Assembly: GCA_009780695.1 (NCBI GenBank) | Contig: WQZN01000010.1 | Coordinates: 1 to 64,000, forward strand | Direction of reading: 5' to 3' | Length of the DNA stretch: 64,000 nt | From: Microbacteriaceae bacterium | GTDB taxonomy: Bacteria; Actinomycetota; Actinomycetes; Actinomycetales; Microbacteriaceae | Shown here: one piece after another, positions 34,883 through 42,996 of the stretch | Position numbering within the stretch: position 1 is the first letter of the stretch | How the letters are laid out: the number at the start of each line of letters is the position of its first letter | The notes under the pieces: model-generated | What the model was told of the DNA's origin: nothing | Database searches by the model: none | The model's input: the letters and a program-made list of their open reading frames with translations, nothing else | Position numbers and translations under genes: made by a program

Positions 34883-35830
34883 TCAGGCGAGCGGCGGGAT
34901 CATCTCCGCGCGGAAGATCAGTGCGGCAGCGCCGATGAGCGGGCCCTCGTCCGAGAGGCCGGAGGGCACGACCTTCGTCTTGCGCACGAACTCGAAGTGG
35001 TGCTCGGCGAGGCGCGCGCGGATGAAGTCGAACAGGTCGGGCGTCGCGTGCGAGAAGCCGCCGCCGATCGCGACGATGTCGAGGTCGAGCAGTGCGGAGG
35101 CGCTGCCGATCGCCTGGCCGAGCGCCCGGCCGGTGCGTTCCACCGCCGCGCGGGCGACGAGGTCGCCCGCCGCATAGGCGGCGGCGAGGTCTTCGCCGGT
35201 CGACCCTGCGAAGCCCTGCGAGCGCGCGAACGCGACGGTGTGCGGGCCGCTCGCCATCGCCTCGAGCACGTTCGGATTGCCGAAGGTGGTCTCGCCGACG
35301 ATGCCGGCGACCTCGACGTGGCCGATGTGGCCGGCGTTGCCCGTGCGGCCCGTGATGACGCGGTCGTTGGCGATGAGGCCGCCGCCGACGCCCGTCGAGA
35401 CGACCATTCCCATGACGTTCGAGTAGCCCTGCGCCGCACCGACCCAGTGCTCGGCGAGCACGATCGCGACGCCGTCCATCTCGAGCGTGACGGGCACCTC
35501 GAAACCGGCATCCTTCACGACGCCCGCGACGAGCTCGCGCATCGGATAGCCGCGCCACGACGGCACGTTGAGCGGCGAGATCGCACCCGCCGCGCGGTCG
35601 ATCGGACCTGCGCAGCCGATGCCGGCGCCGACGAGCTCGGCGTCGCCGAGCGCGGCGAGCGCGAACCGCACGACGGAGGTGACGGAGGCCTCGAGCTCCG
35701 CGACCTCGGCGGAGCGCCCGGTCGCCGCGCGCAGACGCGAGCCTTCGACGAGGGCGCCGTCCGATCGGACGAGTGCGGCTTCGACCTTGGTGCCGCCGAA
35801 GTCGACGGCGAGAGCGACGGTGCTGGGCAT
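34883..35830 (-). CDS. ROK-family sugar kinase-like protein lacking the zinc motif
   Basis: A 315-residue ROK protein. The ATP-binding start VALAVDFGGTKVEAALV, GAGIGCAGPID and STGVGGGLIAND define the family, and EMDGVAI carries the presumed catalytic aspartate near residue 118. The usual ROK zinc motif CxCGxxGCxE is missing: after the GHIGH segment the sequence reads VGETTFGN with no cysteine. Glucokinase or N-acetylmannosamine kinase-like activity is possible. It lies 10 bases downstream of ribF and is likely co-transcribed. Confidence 0.8.
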   Translation of the reverse strand: MPSTVALAVDFGGTKVEAALVRSDGALVEGSRLRAATGRSAEVAELEASVTSVVRFALAALGDAELVGAGIGCAGPIDRAAGAISPLNVPSWRGYPMRELVAGVVKDAGFEVPVTLEMDGVAIVLAEHWVGAAQGYSNVMGMVVSTGVGGGLIANDRVITGRTGNAGHIGHVEVAGIVGETTFGNPNVLEAMASGPHTVAFARSQGFAGSTGEDLAAAYAAGDLVARAAVERTGRALGQAIGSASALLDLDIVAIGGGFSHATPDLFDFIRARLAEHHFEFVRKTKVVPSGLSDEGPLIGAAALIFRAEMIPPLA

Positions 35831-35840
35831 ACCGCCCAGC

Positions 35841-36776
35841 CTAGAGAACCCCGAGGATGCCGCGCGCGACCCGCACGTCGTCGGCGATCTGCTCGATGAG
35901 CGCGGGGACGCCCTGGAACGCGACCATGCCGCGGATGCGCCGGGCGAACACGACCTCGACCTCGTGGTCGTAGAGGTCGATCGTCTCGCCGATGACGTGC
36001 GCCTCGACCTGCTTCTGGGGGACGCCCTCGAACGTCGGGTTGTTGCCCACCGAGATCGCCGCCGGGCGGCGCACGCCGCCGTCGACGAGCCAGCCGGCGT
36101 AGATGCCGTCGGCCGGGATCAATCCCTCGGATTCCGGCGAGAGGTTCGCAGTCGGGAAGCCGAGCTCGCGGCCCCGCTTCGCGCCGTGCACGACGAGGCC
36201 GCGCACCGCCGGGCAGCGGCCGAGCAGGCGGGTCGCCTCGTCCACATCGCCGTCGGCGAGCAGACCGCGGATCTTCGTCGACGAGACGCGCTCCCCCGCG
36301 CTGCCCGTGACGTCGTCGATGAGCTCGACCGTGAAGCCCAGCTCGCGGCCGAGGCGCTCGAGCAGCGCGACGTCGCCGCCGTTGCCCGCGCCGAAGCGGA
36401 AGTCGCTGCCGACGTACACGCGCGCGGCGTGCAGGGCGCCGACGAGGAGCTCGGAGACGAAGCGCTCGGCCGTGACGGCGGCGAAGGCCTCGTCGAAGTG
36501 GACGACGAGCGCGGCATCCACGCCCGTCTCGGCCAACAGCTCGAGCTTCTGCTCGACACTGACCAGCGGCTCGGGGCAGCGCGCGGGCGCGATGACGGCG
36601 AGCGGGTTGCGGTCGAAGGTGACGACCGCGGGCACGAGCCCCGCCGCGCGGGCGTCGTCGACGAGGTGAGCGAGCACCGCCCGGTGACCGGAGTGCACGC
36701 CGTCGAACTTGCCGATCGTCACGGCGCTCGGGCCGAAGCCCGGCTCGATCTCGGCGACCGAGCGGAAGACCCTCAT
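35841..36776 (-). CDS. ribF: Bifunctional riboflavin kinase/FAD synthetase
   Basis: A 311-residue enzyme making FMN and then FAD from riboflavin. The N-terminal FAD synthetase half has TIGKFDGVHSGH near residue 20 and VGSDFRFGAGNGGD near 110, with SSTKIRGLL near 155. The C-terminal riboflavin kinase half has GRELGFPTANLS and ADGIYAGWL. ATG 36776 overlaps the upstream membrane-protein stop as ATGA. In actinobacteria ribF usually sits beside truB and rpsO; here rpsO is over 33 kb away. Confidence 0.95.
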   Translation of the reverse strand: MRVFRSVAEIEPGFGPSAVTIGKFDGVHSGHRAVLAHLVDDARAAGLVPAVVTFDRNPLAVIAPARCPEPLVSVEQKLELLAETGVDAALVVHFDEAFAAVTAERFVSELLVGALHAARVYVGSDFRFGAGNGGDVALLERLGRELGFTVELIDDVTGSAGERVSSTKIRGLLADGDVDEATRLLGRCPAVRGLVVHGAKRGRELGFPTANLSPESEGLIPADGIYAGWLVDGGVRRPAAISVGNNPTFEGVPQKQVEAHVIGETIDLYDHEVEVVFARRIRGMVAFQGVPALIEQIADDVRVARGILGVL

Positions 36777-37255
36777 CGTGCCGCCTTCGCGCGGATGCCG
36801 GCGGGGTGCTTCCTGAGCCACAGCATGCCCGCGAGCGGCAGCACGAGCGGCACGAACCAGTAGCCCTGCCCGAAGACCGTCCAGACCGTCGCGGTGTCGC
36901 CGAAGGCGTTGCCGGAATCGGGGCCCAGGGCGTTCGGCCAGAACGTCGTGATCGCCCCGACGACGATGACACCGGCGAACTCGATCGAGACCGTGACCCA
37001 GGCGACGCGGTACCAGGCGCCCTTGTGGATGATGAGCGCCGCCGTCGCCAGCAGGTAGACGACCGCCGAGACGCCCGAGATCGAGATCGCGATCGGCGCC
37101 TTCGAGAAGTGGTCGATGATCTGGAACGCGCTGCGCCCCACCGCGGCCATGACGAGCACCAGATAGACCGCGACCAGCACGGTCAGCGTGCCCGTGCCGA
37201 CGAGCCGGGGCATCGCGGCCGAGAGGCGCGCGGTGACGGATTTCGACTCGGACAT
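36773..37255 (-). CDS. Conserved membrane protein between truB and ribF
   Basis: A 160-residue protein with four membrane helices (about residues 20-42, 55-75, 83-103, 125-145) and short charged ends. WYRVAWVTVSIEFAGV and FGQGYWFVPLVLPL are the most distinctive stretches. I recognise it as a family common in Microbacteriaceae next to ribF, but no function is known. It overlaps the ribF start by four bases. Confidence 0.75.
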   Translation of the reverse strand: MSESKSVTARLSAAMPRLVGTGTLTVLVAVYLVLVMAAVGRSAFQIIDHFSKAPIAISISGVSAVVYLLATAALIIHKGAWYRVAWVTVSIEFAGVIVVGAITTFWPNALGPDSGNAFGDTATVWTVFGQGYWFVPLVLPLAGMLWLRKHPAGIRAKAAR

Positions 37256-37364
37256 CGGTATCGATTCTAGGTTGGCGGTGCGGATGCCTGTGCCGCCGGT
37301 GGTGGGGTCACTCGGCTTGTCGATGGCCGGGTTCCGGCGCCGGTCCTCGCTGCGCTCGGGCCGG

Positions 37365-37430
37365 GGTGATCTGGACGGTCGATGACGGGCATGCCACTGG
37401 CATGCCCGTCACGCGGCCGTCCAGATCACC
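37365..37430. repeat. Long interrupted inverted repeat copying a gene's 3' end
   Basis: GGTGATCTGGACGG (37365-37378) pairs with CCGTCCAGATCACC (37417-37430), and TGACGGGCATGCCA (37383-37396) pairs with TGGCATGCCCGTCA (37398-37411), with one centre base. The right arm is the 3' end of a minus-strand membrane-protein gene, including its stop; the left arm lies outside. It probably acts as a terminator. The rest of 37256-37364 shows no gene. Confidence 0.8.
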
Positions 37431-37771
37431 CACATCCGGTACAGCATGATCGCGACCGCGAGCCCGGCCACGCCGAGCACCACGACCGACCAGCGGCCGC
37501 GCTCGATGAGCGCCCACACCATCGCGAGCAGCGGCAGCACGAGCACGGCGACCTGGTACATCCAGAACTCGAGCAGGCTGCCCTTCGGATGGTTGCCGAC
37601 GCCCGGCGCGATGGCCGCCGTCACGAGCTGCGCGACGAGCAGCACGAAGACGAGCGCCATCGCGCCCATCGTGAGGTCGCCGGGCTTCCGGCCCGCGATG
37701 CCGAGCACGAGGCACAGCAGCCCCGCGGCGAGCGCGATCGCGATCTGGGCGAAGGTGAACCAGGCGACCAT
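37409..37771 (-). CDS. Small membrane protein coupled to truB
   Basis: A 120-residue protein with four hydrophobic helices (residues 5-25, 33-55, 68-88, 93-115) and no recognisable motif. Its ATG overlaps the truB stop codon by one base (TGATG), so it is translationally coupled to truB. Its last codons form one arm of a long inverted repeat. The function is unknown. Confidence 0.75.
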   Translation of the reverse strand: MVAWFTFAQIAIALAAGLLCLVLGIAGRKPGDLTMGAMALVFVLLVAQLVTAAIAPGVGNHPKGSLLEFWMYQVAVLVLPLLAMVWALIERGRWSVVVLGVAGLAVAIMLYRMWVIWTAA

Positions 37772-38712
37772 CAGTCCTCCTCGACGGCGGGGAAGCCGGT
37801 CTCGACGCGCACGACGCCGGTCGCCGAGACCGTGACGAGGGCGACGAGGCGCCCGTCGGGCGCGACGGCGGCGTGGATGCCGGGGACCGCAGGCGCGTCG
37901 ACCTGCAGCTTCTTGCCGTGGCCGAGGTCGACCGCCTGCTGCACGTCGAGCTCGAGGCGCGGGAAGAGCAGGGACGCGGCATCCGTCGGCGCCAGCAGCA
38001 CGTCGGCGACGGCGACCTCGCCCGACACGAGGGCGTCGAGTGGGGTGGCTGCAACGACGTCGAAGGGGCCGACCGCGGAACGCCGCAGCATCGTGAGGTG
38101 GCCGCCGATGCCGAGGCCCGCACCGAGGTCGCGAGCGAGGGCGCGGATGTAGGTTCCCGACGAGCACGCGACGCGGACGTCGAGGTCGATGAGGCCCGGC
38201 ATCCGCCGCAGCTCGCTCACGTCGAACGCGTCGATCGTGACGGGCCTCGCCTTGAGCTCGACGGTCTCGCCGGCGCGGGCGCGCGCGTAGGCGCGCTTGC
38301 CGTCGACCTTGATGGCGCTGACGGTGCTCGGCACCTGCTCGATGGGGCCGGTGAGGGCGCGGATGCCGGCGGCCACGGCATCCTCGACGATCACGTCGAC
38401 GACCGCCGCGTCGGCCTTCTCGGTCAGCTCGCCCTCGGCGTCGTCGGTCACGGTCGCCTCGCCGAGGCGGATCGTCGCCTCGTAGACCTTGCCGGTGCCG
38501 ACGACGTGCGTCAGCAGGCGCGTCGCCGTGCCGACGCCGATGATGAGCAGGCCCGTGGCCATCGGGTCGAGCGTGCCGGCGTGGCCGACTTTGCGCGTGC
38601 CCGCGGCACGGCGCACACGGGCGACGACGTCGTGGCTCGTGAGGCCCTGCGGCTTGTCGACGAGCAGGATGCCGTTGGGTTGACTCACGTCGTCCAGAGT
38701 ATTGCCCCTCAT
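37771..38712 (-). CDS. truB: tRNA pseudouridine(55) synthase
   Basis: A 313-residue enzyme that isomerises U55 in the tRNA T-loop. The signature GHAGTLDPMATGLL, with the catalytic aspartate, is near residue 50; GILLVDKPQGLTSHD opens the domain and CSSGTYIRALARDLG follows near 165. ATG 38712 has GGGGGAG upstream; GTG 38688 (VSQPNG) starts closer to the conserved domain and may be the true start. It is normally next to rbfA, which here is 3.8 kb away. Confidence 0.95.
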   Translation of the reverse strand: MRGNTLDDVSQPNGILLVDKPQGLTSHDVVARVRRAAGTRKVGHAGTLDPMATGLLIIGVGTATRLLTHVVGTGKVYEATIRLGEATVTDDAEGELTEKADAAVVDVIVEDAVAAGIRALTGPIEQVPSTVSAIKVDGKRAYARARAGETVELKARPVTIDAFDVSELRRMPGLIDLDVRVACSSGTYIRALARDLGAGLGIGGHLTMLRRSAVGPFDVVAATPLDALVSGEVAVADVLLAPTDAASLLFPRLELDVQQAVDLGHGKKLQVDAPAVPGIHAAVAPDGRLVALVTVSATGVVRVETGFPAVEED

Positions 38713-38822
38713 CCCGACTCCCCCGCCCCTTCCCCCCAAGTGTGAGTTCGGGCTCACCCCTCGCGGCGGGGACAGCCCGACGGCACGCCTCGGGTGAGTT
38801 CGAGCGCTCGTAGGGTGGACCC

Positions 38823-39794
38823 ATGCGAATCGGGGTCATCGGGGCCGGCGCCATCGGCGGCACGGTCGCCGCACTGCTCGACCGCGCCGGGCACGAGGTC
38901 GAGGTCACGGCGCGCGGGGCGACCCTCGCCGCGATCCGTGAACGCGGGCTGCGCCTCGACGGCAAGTGGGGCGAGCACACCGCGCGGGTGACGGCGAACG
39001 AGGCGTTCACGAGCACGCCCGAGATCGCCTTCGTCACCACGAAGGCGCAGGACGCGGCATCCGCCCTCGCCGCGAACGCGACACAGCTCGCGGGGGTGCC
39101 GATCGTCGTCGTGCAGAACGGCCTCGAGGGGCTCGAGACGGTGCGGAGCGTGCTGCCGGATGCCGAGGCCTACGGCGCCCTCGCCCTCTACGCCGCGCAG
39201 AACGTCGAGCCGGGCCGCGTCACGATCACGGCCCCCGCCGACACCGTGGTCGACCGCTCGCGGGCCGCCGCCGACCTGCTCGGCGGGGTCATGCCGACGA
39301 AGGTCACCGACAACTTCCGCGGCGCGCAGTGGACGAAGCTCGTCATCAACATGATCAACGGCACCCCAGCGGCGACCGGGCTGTCGGTGCAGCAGACGAT
39401 CGCTGACCCCGTGCTGCGGCCGATCGTCACGGCGTTGCTGCGCGAGGCGGCGCGCACGGGGCTCGCGCACGGCGTCCGCTTCGACCCGCTGCAGGGGCTC
39501 ACGCACGCGGCCGTGCGCTTCGTCGCCGCCGCACCCCTGTGGGCCGGGCAGCTCGTGCCGCTGCGCATGGCGCGGCACCTCGGCACGGTGCCCAACCTCG
39601 GCTCGACGCTGCAGAGCATCAAGCGCGGCCAGCCGACCGAGATCGACTACCTGAACGGCGCCGTGGTCGCACAGGCGGTGGCCGTCGGGCGGCGCGCGCC
39701 CGTCAACGAGGTGATCGTGACTGCCGTACACGAGGTCGAGCGCTCGGGCGTCTTCCTCACCCCTGCGGAGCTCGCGGCGCGGACGCGACGCTGA
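38823..39794 (+). CDS. panE: 2-dehydropantoate 2-reductase (ketopantoate reductase)
   Basis: A 323-residue NADPH-dependent reductase of the ApbA/PanE type, acting in pantothenate synthesis. The Rossmann motif GVIGAGAIGGTVA starts the protein, VTTKAQD lies near residue 70, VVVQNGLEG near 95, and the catalytic lysine is in WTKLVINMINGT near 178. Paralogues with other 2-keto acid substrates exist, so the pathway role is inferred. It begins the plus-oriented insertion between truB and rbfA. Confidence 0.85.
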   Translation: MRIGVIGAGAIGGTVAALLDRAGHEVEVTARGATLAAIRERGLRLDGKWGEHTARVTANEAFTSTPEIAFVTTKAQDAASALAANATQLAGVPIVVVQNGLEGLETVRSVLPDAEAYGALALYAAQNVEPGRVTITAPADTVVDRSRAAADLLGGVMPTKVTDNFRGAQWTKLVINMINGTPAATGLSVQQTIADPVLRPIVTALLREAARTGLAHGVRFDPLQGLTHAAVRFVAAAPLWAGQLVPLRMARHLGTVPNLGSTLQSIKRGQPTEIDYLNGAVVAQAVAVGRRAPVNEVIVTAVHEVERSGVFLTPAELAARTRR

Positions 39795-39839
39795 TCGCGA
39801 GGCGCGCTTCGCACGGTTCCTGCGTGTCTGCGCGGCACG

Positions 39840-39905
39840 TCCGGGAACCGGATCCGCTGTCCGGGTGCCGGATCCGGTTCCCTGACAGCGGATCCGGTTC
39901 CCGGA
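39840..39905. repeat. GGATCC-core palindromic element, copy 2
   Basis: Perfect 22-base arms (39840-39861 and 39884-39905), each with a CCGGATCCG-type core, flank a 22-base centre that repeats the same core as a near-palindrome. It lies in the 201-base gap between the convergent panE and kinase-like genes. Nothing else is visible in that gap. Copy 1 is at 34769-34831. Confidence 0.85.
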
Positions 39906-39995
39906 AGCTCGCCATCACGCGTGCGACACCGACGCGACGCCGCACGGATGCACAACAGGACGGACACTCGGAGACCGATGCGACGGCGCGGATCC

Positions 39996-40565
39996 TCAGC
40001 ACGAGTCGCTGAGGACGCGCTTCGGCAGTTCGGGGTTCGACGTGTCCACCACGGCGCCGGCCGCGAAGAACGGCGAGGTCTCGGCGAGGTAGGCCTGATC
40101 GCCCTCGGCCTGCTGCGCGTCGACGTAGACCAGGAAGTGCCAGATGCCGCTGAGCCTGCCGAGCAGGTAGGCGCCGTCGACGATGAGCACGGCGTCGGCC
40201 GGCCCGGTCTTCCACTCCGAGAGCGCGGGCAGATCGCGCGCGGCGTCGAAGGCGGAGGTCTGGAAACCGGTGCTCCCCGCCATCCGCCACGGGTCGAGCA
40301 GCACACGTCGGAACGTGCCCTCGTCGTAGGCCGCATCGCGCGCACCGCGCGTCGACCTCGGCAGCAGGAAGTCGCTCATCGACGCCCGGAAGGCCGGCGT
40401 TCCGCCCTCGTCGAACACGGCGGACAGGTCGTCGGCGAGCGCGCCGGCCCCCGCCCCAGGGAAGCCCTCGACCCCGATGATGCGACGCCCGTGCGGGTAG
40501 TTGCCGAGGAACTCGTCACGCAGGCCCCGGAGGAAGTCGACCCGGGGCGTGGACACCAGCTGCAT
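39996..40565 (-). CDS. Uridine kinase-like protein with degenerate P-loop
   Basis: A 189-residue protein. Its layout follows actinobacterial uridine kinase-like P-loop proteins: IIGVEGFPGAGAGALADDLS near residue 28, FLLPRSTRGARDAAYDEGTF, a PWRMAGSTGF stretch and VLIVDGAYLLG near 125. In the P-loop the expected GKT/S reads AGA, so the phosphate-binding lysine is absent. It may not bind ATP normally. Family assignment is moderate. It is divergent from mutY across 33 bases. Confidence 0.65.
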   Translation of the reverse strand: MQLVSTPRVDFLRGLRDEFLGNYPHGRRIIGVEGFPGAGAGALADDLSAVFDEGGTPAFRASMSDFLLPRSTRGARDAAYDEGTFRRVLLDPWRMAGSTGFQTSAFDAARDLPALSEWKTGPADAVLIVDGAYLLGRLSGIWHFLVYVDAQQAEGDQAYLAETSPFFAAGAVVDTSNPELPKRVLSDSC

Positions 40566-40598
40566 GCTTCGAGCGTACGCCGAACGTAGGCTCTGACG

Positions 40599-41480
40599 GT
40601 GCCCGCGCAGACCCTCACTCCCCTCGCCGCCGCCGTGAACACCTGGTTCCGAGCCGAGGCGCGCGAGCTGCCGTGGCGCGAGCCCGGATGCTCGGCCTGG
40701 GGCATCCTCATCAGCGAGTTCATGCTGCAGCAGACGCCCGTCGTCCGCGTGCTGCCGCAGTGGCAGGCGTGGCTCGAGCGCTGGCCCACGCCCGCCGATC
40801 TCGCCGCGGTGCCGCCGGGCGAGGCGGTGCGCGCGTGGAACCGGCTCGGCTACCCGCGCCGCGCCCTGTGGCTGCACGCGTGCGCCGTCGCGATCACCGA
40901 GCAGCACGGCGGTGTCGTGCCGTCGGATGTCGACACCCTGCTCGCCCTGCCCGGCGTCGGCCCCTACACGGCACGGGCGGTCGCGGCCTTCGCCTACGGT
41001 GTGCGCACTCCCGTCGTCGACACGAATGTGCGGCGCGTGCTCGCCCGCGCGGTCGACGGGCTGGGCGAGCCCGCTCCCCCGGCGGCGGCGCGCGATCTGG
41101 CGGCGATGGATGCCCAGCTGCCGGCATCCCGCGACGACGCCCGCACCTTCAACGCCGGCGCGATGGAGCTCGGCGCGCTCGTCTGCACGGCCCGCGCGCC
41201 GCGCTGCGACGCCTGCCCGGTCGCCGGCCTGTGCGCGTGGCGTGCAGCCGGCTACCCTGCCTACGACGGCCCGCGCAAGGCCGTGCAGAAGAAGTACGAG
41301 GGCAGCGACCGCCAGGTGCGCGGCCTCATCATGCGCGAGCTGCGCGGCGCGCACATGCCGGTCTCCGATGCCGAGATCGCGGGGCTGTGGCCGGATGCCG
41401 CGCAGCTCGATCGCGCTCTTTCCGGTCTGCTCGCCGACGGCCTCGCCGTGCGCGACACAGCCGGCTACGTGCTGCCGTGA
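40599..41480 (+). CDS. mutY: A/G-specific adenine DNA glycosylase
   Basis: A 293-residue base-excision repair enzyme removing adenine opposite 8-oxoguanine. The catalytic glutamate is in ISEFMLQQT near residue 40; the helix-hairpin-helix is LPGVGPYTARAV near 112, with the catalytic aspartate in VVDTNVRRV. The 4Fe-4S cysteines follow C-x6-C-x2-C-x5-C near 195-212. The C-terminal NUDIX-like MutT domain is missing and replaced by a short winged-helix-like tail, which is common in actinobacteria. It starts with GTG. Confidence 0.93.
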   Translation: MPAQTLTPLAAAVNTWFRAEARELPWREPGCSAWGILISEFMLQQTPVVRVLPQWQAWLERWPTPADLAAVPPGEAVRAWNRLGYPRRALWLHACAVAITEQHGGVVPSDVDTLLALPGVGPYTARAVAAFAYGVRTPVVDTNVRRVLARAVDGLGEPAPPAAARDLAAMDAQLPASRDDARTFNAGAMELGALVCTARAPRCDACPVAGLCAWRAAGYPAYDGPRKAVQKKYEGSDRQVRGLIMRELRGAHMPVSDAEIAGLWPDAAQLDRALSGLLADGLAVRDTAGYVLP

Positions 41481-41515
41481 GGCTGGCGCGCAACCCGCGT
41501 CGCTAGCCTGGTGCA

Positions 41516-42454
41516 ATGCCCGAATCGCCGCTGTCCGCCTCGCCCTACGAGGTGCTCGGCGTCGACCCGCGCGTCGATGACGACGAGCTGAAGCGGGCCT
41601 ATCGCCGTCGCCTGCGCGAGACGCACCCCGACACCGGCGGTTCGGCCACGGAGTTCCGGCGCGTGCAGGAGGCGTGGGACCGGGTCGGGACGCCTGAGGC
41701 ACGGGCATCCTTCGACCGGCTGCGCCCCGTGCCCGCGGGCGGCGCCCCCTACAGCGGCGAGCCCGAGGCGACGATGCGGACGGCGGGCGGGATGCCCCGC
41801 GACACGCGCCCGAAGGCGCGGTCCTACGGCCACCCGGGCGGCTGGCGCCGCGAGCGCTACCTCGAGATGATCCGCGAATGGTCGGGCCGCGGCACGACCC
41901 TCGACGACCCGTACGAGCCGGCCCTCGTGCGCAGCGCGCCGTGGGAGATCCGCCACGCGCTCGCCGACGCCCTCGCCGAGGAGGCGACCGCGCGAGCCAC
42001 CGCCGAGCTCGGCATCGGCTACACCGTCTGGCACGACGTGCTCGCGCACGACCTCGGCAAGATCGACCACATCGTGCTCGGCCCGACCGGGCTGTTCGCC
42101 CTGCAGTCGGAGGACTACGGCGGCCCCGTCGCGATCAAGCGTGGCGAGCTGGTGGCCGCCGCGCCGGGCGTGCACCTCGACGGCCGGCCCGCGCACGACC
42201 TCGCGGGCCGCGCACGCCGCCTCGGCCGCGAGCTCGGCGTGAAGTTCGCCGGCGCGATCGTCGTGCTGCCCGACGCCGACCTCGACGCGGCGACCGCCGA
42301 GATCGGCAGCCACAAGGGCGTCGCGCTGCTGGCGGTGCAGCGCTCGGTGCTCGCGCACCTGCTGCGCGGGGGCGTGCCCGATCTGCCGCGGGCGCTCGGG
42401 TCCGACCTCTTCGAGGTGCGCACGCGCCTGCAGCAGGGCGTGAAGTTCATCTGA
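41516..42454 (+). CDS. J-domain protein with C-terminal NERD-like domain
   Basis: A 312-residue fusion. Residues 8-68 form a J-domain (SPYEVLGVDPRVDDDELKRA, then HPD in ETHPDTGG) that should stimulate DnaK-type ATPase. A basic linker (RPKARSYGHPGGWRRERY) leads to residues 150-300, which read like a nuclease-related domain: GYTVWHDVLAHDLGKIDHIV, LGPTGLFALQSEDYGG. The D-x-I-V pattern fits NERD; the catalytic lysine is not certain. It lacks zinc fingers, so it is not DnaJ itself. It ends at a shared terminator. Confidence 0.75.
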   Translation: MPESPLSASPYEVLGVDPRVDDDELKRAYRRRLRETHPDTGGSATEFRRVQEAWDRVGTPEARASFDRLRPVPAGGAPYSGEPEATMRTAGGMPRDTRPKARSYGHPGGWRRERYLEMIREWSGRGTTLDDPYEPALVRSAPWEIRHALADALAEEATARATAELGIGYTVWHDVLAHDLGKIDHIVLGPTGLFALQSEDYGGPVAIKRGELVAAAPGVHLDGRPAHDLAGRARRLGRELGVKFAGAIVVLPDADLDAATAEIGSHKGVALLAVQRSVLAHLLRGGVPDLPRALGSDLFEVRTRLQQGVKFI

Positions 42455-42455
42455 C

Positions 42456-42481
42456 GCGGATGCCCCGGCCGGGGCATCCGC
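42456..42481. terminator. Perfect 26-base palindrome with GGATGCC arms
   Basis: GCGGATGCCCCGG is followed directly by its exact complement, between the convergent J-domain gene and rbfA. It contains the over-represented heptamer GGATGCC in inverted orientation and serves as a bidirectional terminator candidate. Confidence 0.75.
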
Positions 42482-42486
42482 ATCGA

Positions 42487-42933
42487 TCACTCCTCGATCT
42501 CGTCGTCCTCGAGCTCGCGCGGCTTGACGTACGGGTCCTCATCGCCGGCGTAGACGGCGCCCGCCGCGAGCGTCGCGACCTCCGCGTCCTGCGCGGCGGC
42601 CGTGCGCAGCAGCTCGTCGATGTGCTGCGCGTTCTCGGGGATCGCGTCCGCGATGAACTCGAGCGTCGGCGTGAGGCGCACGGAGATGTTCTTGCCGACC
42701 TCGGTGCGCAGCAGACCGGTCGCGGCCTTGAGGGCGGCGGCCGAGTCGGTGCGCTCCTGCTCGGCGCCGTACACCGTGTAGAAGACGCTCGCGTGCTGCA
42801 GGTCGCCGGTGACGCGGACATCCGTGATGGTCACGAAACCCAGTCGCGGGTCGCGCAGCCCCTTCTCGAGGCGCTTCGCGATGACGACCTTGATGCGGTC
42901 CGCCAGCTTCCTGGCGCGTTCCGGATCAGCCAT
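42487..42933 (-). CDS. rbfA: Ribosome-binding factor A
   Basis: A 148-residue RbfA, which binds the 30S precursor during cold-sensitive 16S rRNA maturation. The KH-like core shows DPRLGFVTITDVRVTGDLQHA near residue 28 and a long acidic tail (DEDPYVKPRELEDDEIEE). It follows infB by 63 bases with a hairpin in between. truB, its usual downstream partner, is displaced. Confidence 0.95.
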   Translation of the reverse strand: MADPERARKLADRIKVVIAKRLEKGLRDPRLGFVTITDVRVTGDLQHASVFYTVYGAEQERTDSAAALKAATGLLRTEVGKNISVRLTPTLEFIADAIPENAQHIDELLRTAAAQDAEVATLAAGAVYAGDEDPYVKPRELEDDEIEE

Positions 42934-42957
42934 TGCCTTGTCCTTTCCTGGAGACGA

Positions 42958-42985
42958 ATGCGGGGGCCGCGAACGACCCCCGCAT
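42958..42985 (-). terminator. Hairpin between infB and rbfA
   Basis: ATGCGGGGG and CCCCCGCAT flank a 10-base loop, 11 bases after the infB stop codon. It may partly terminate or stabilise the infB transcript before rbfA. Confidence 0.6.
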
Positions 42986-42996
42986 CACCAGCGCTG

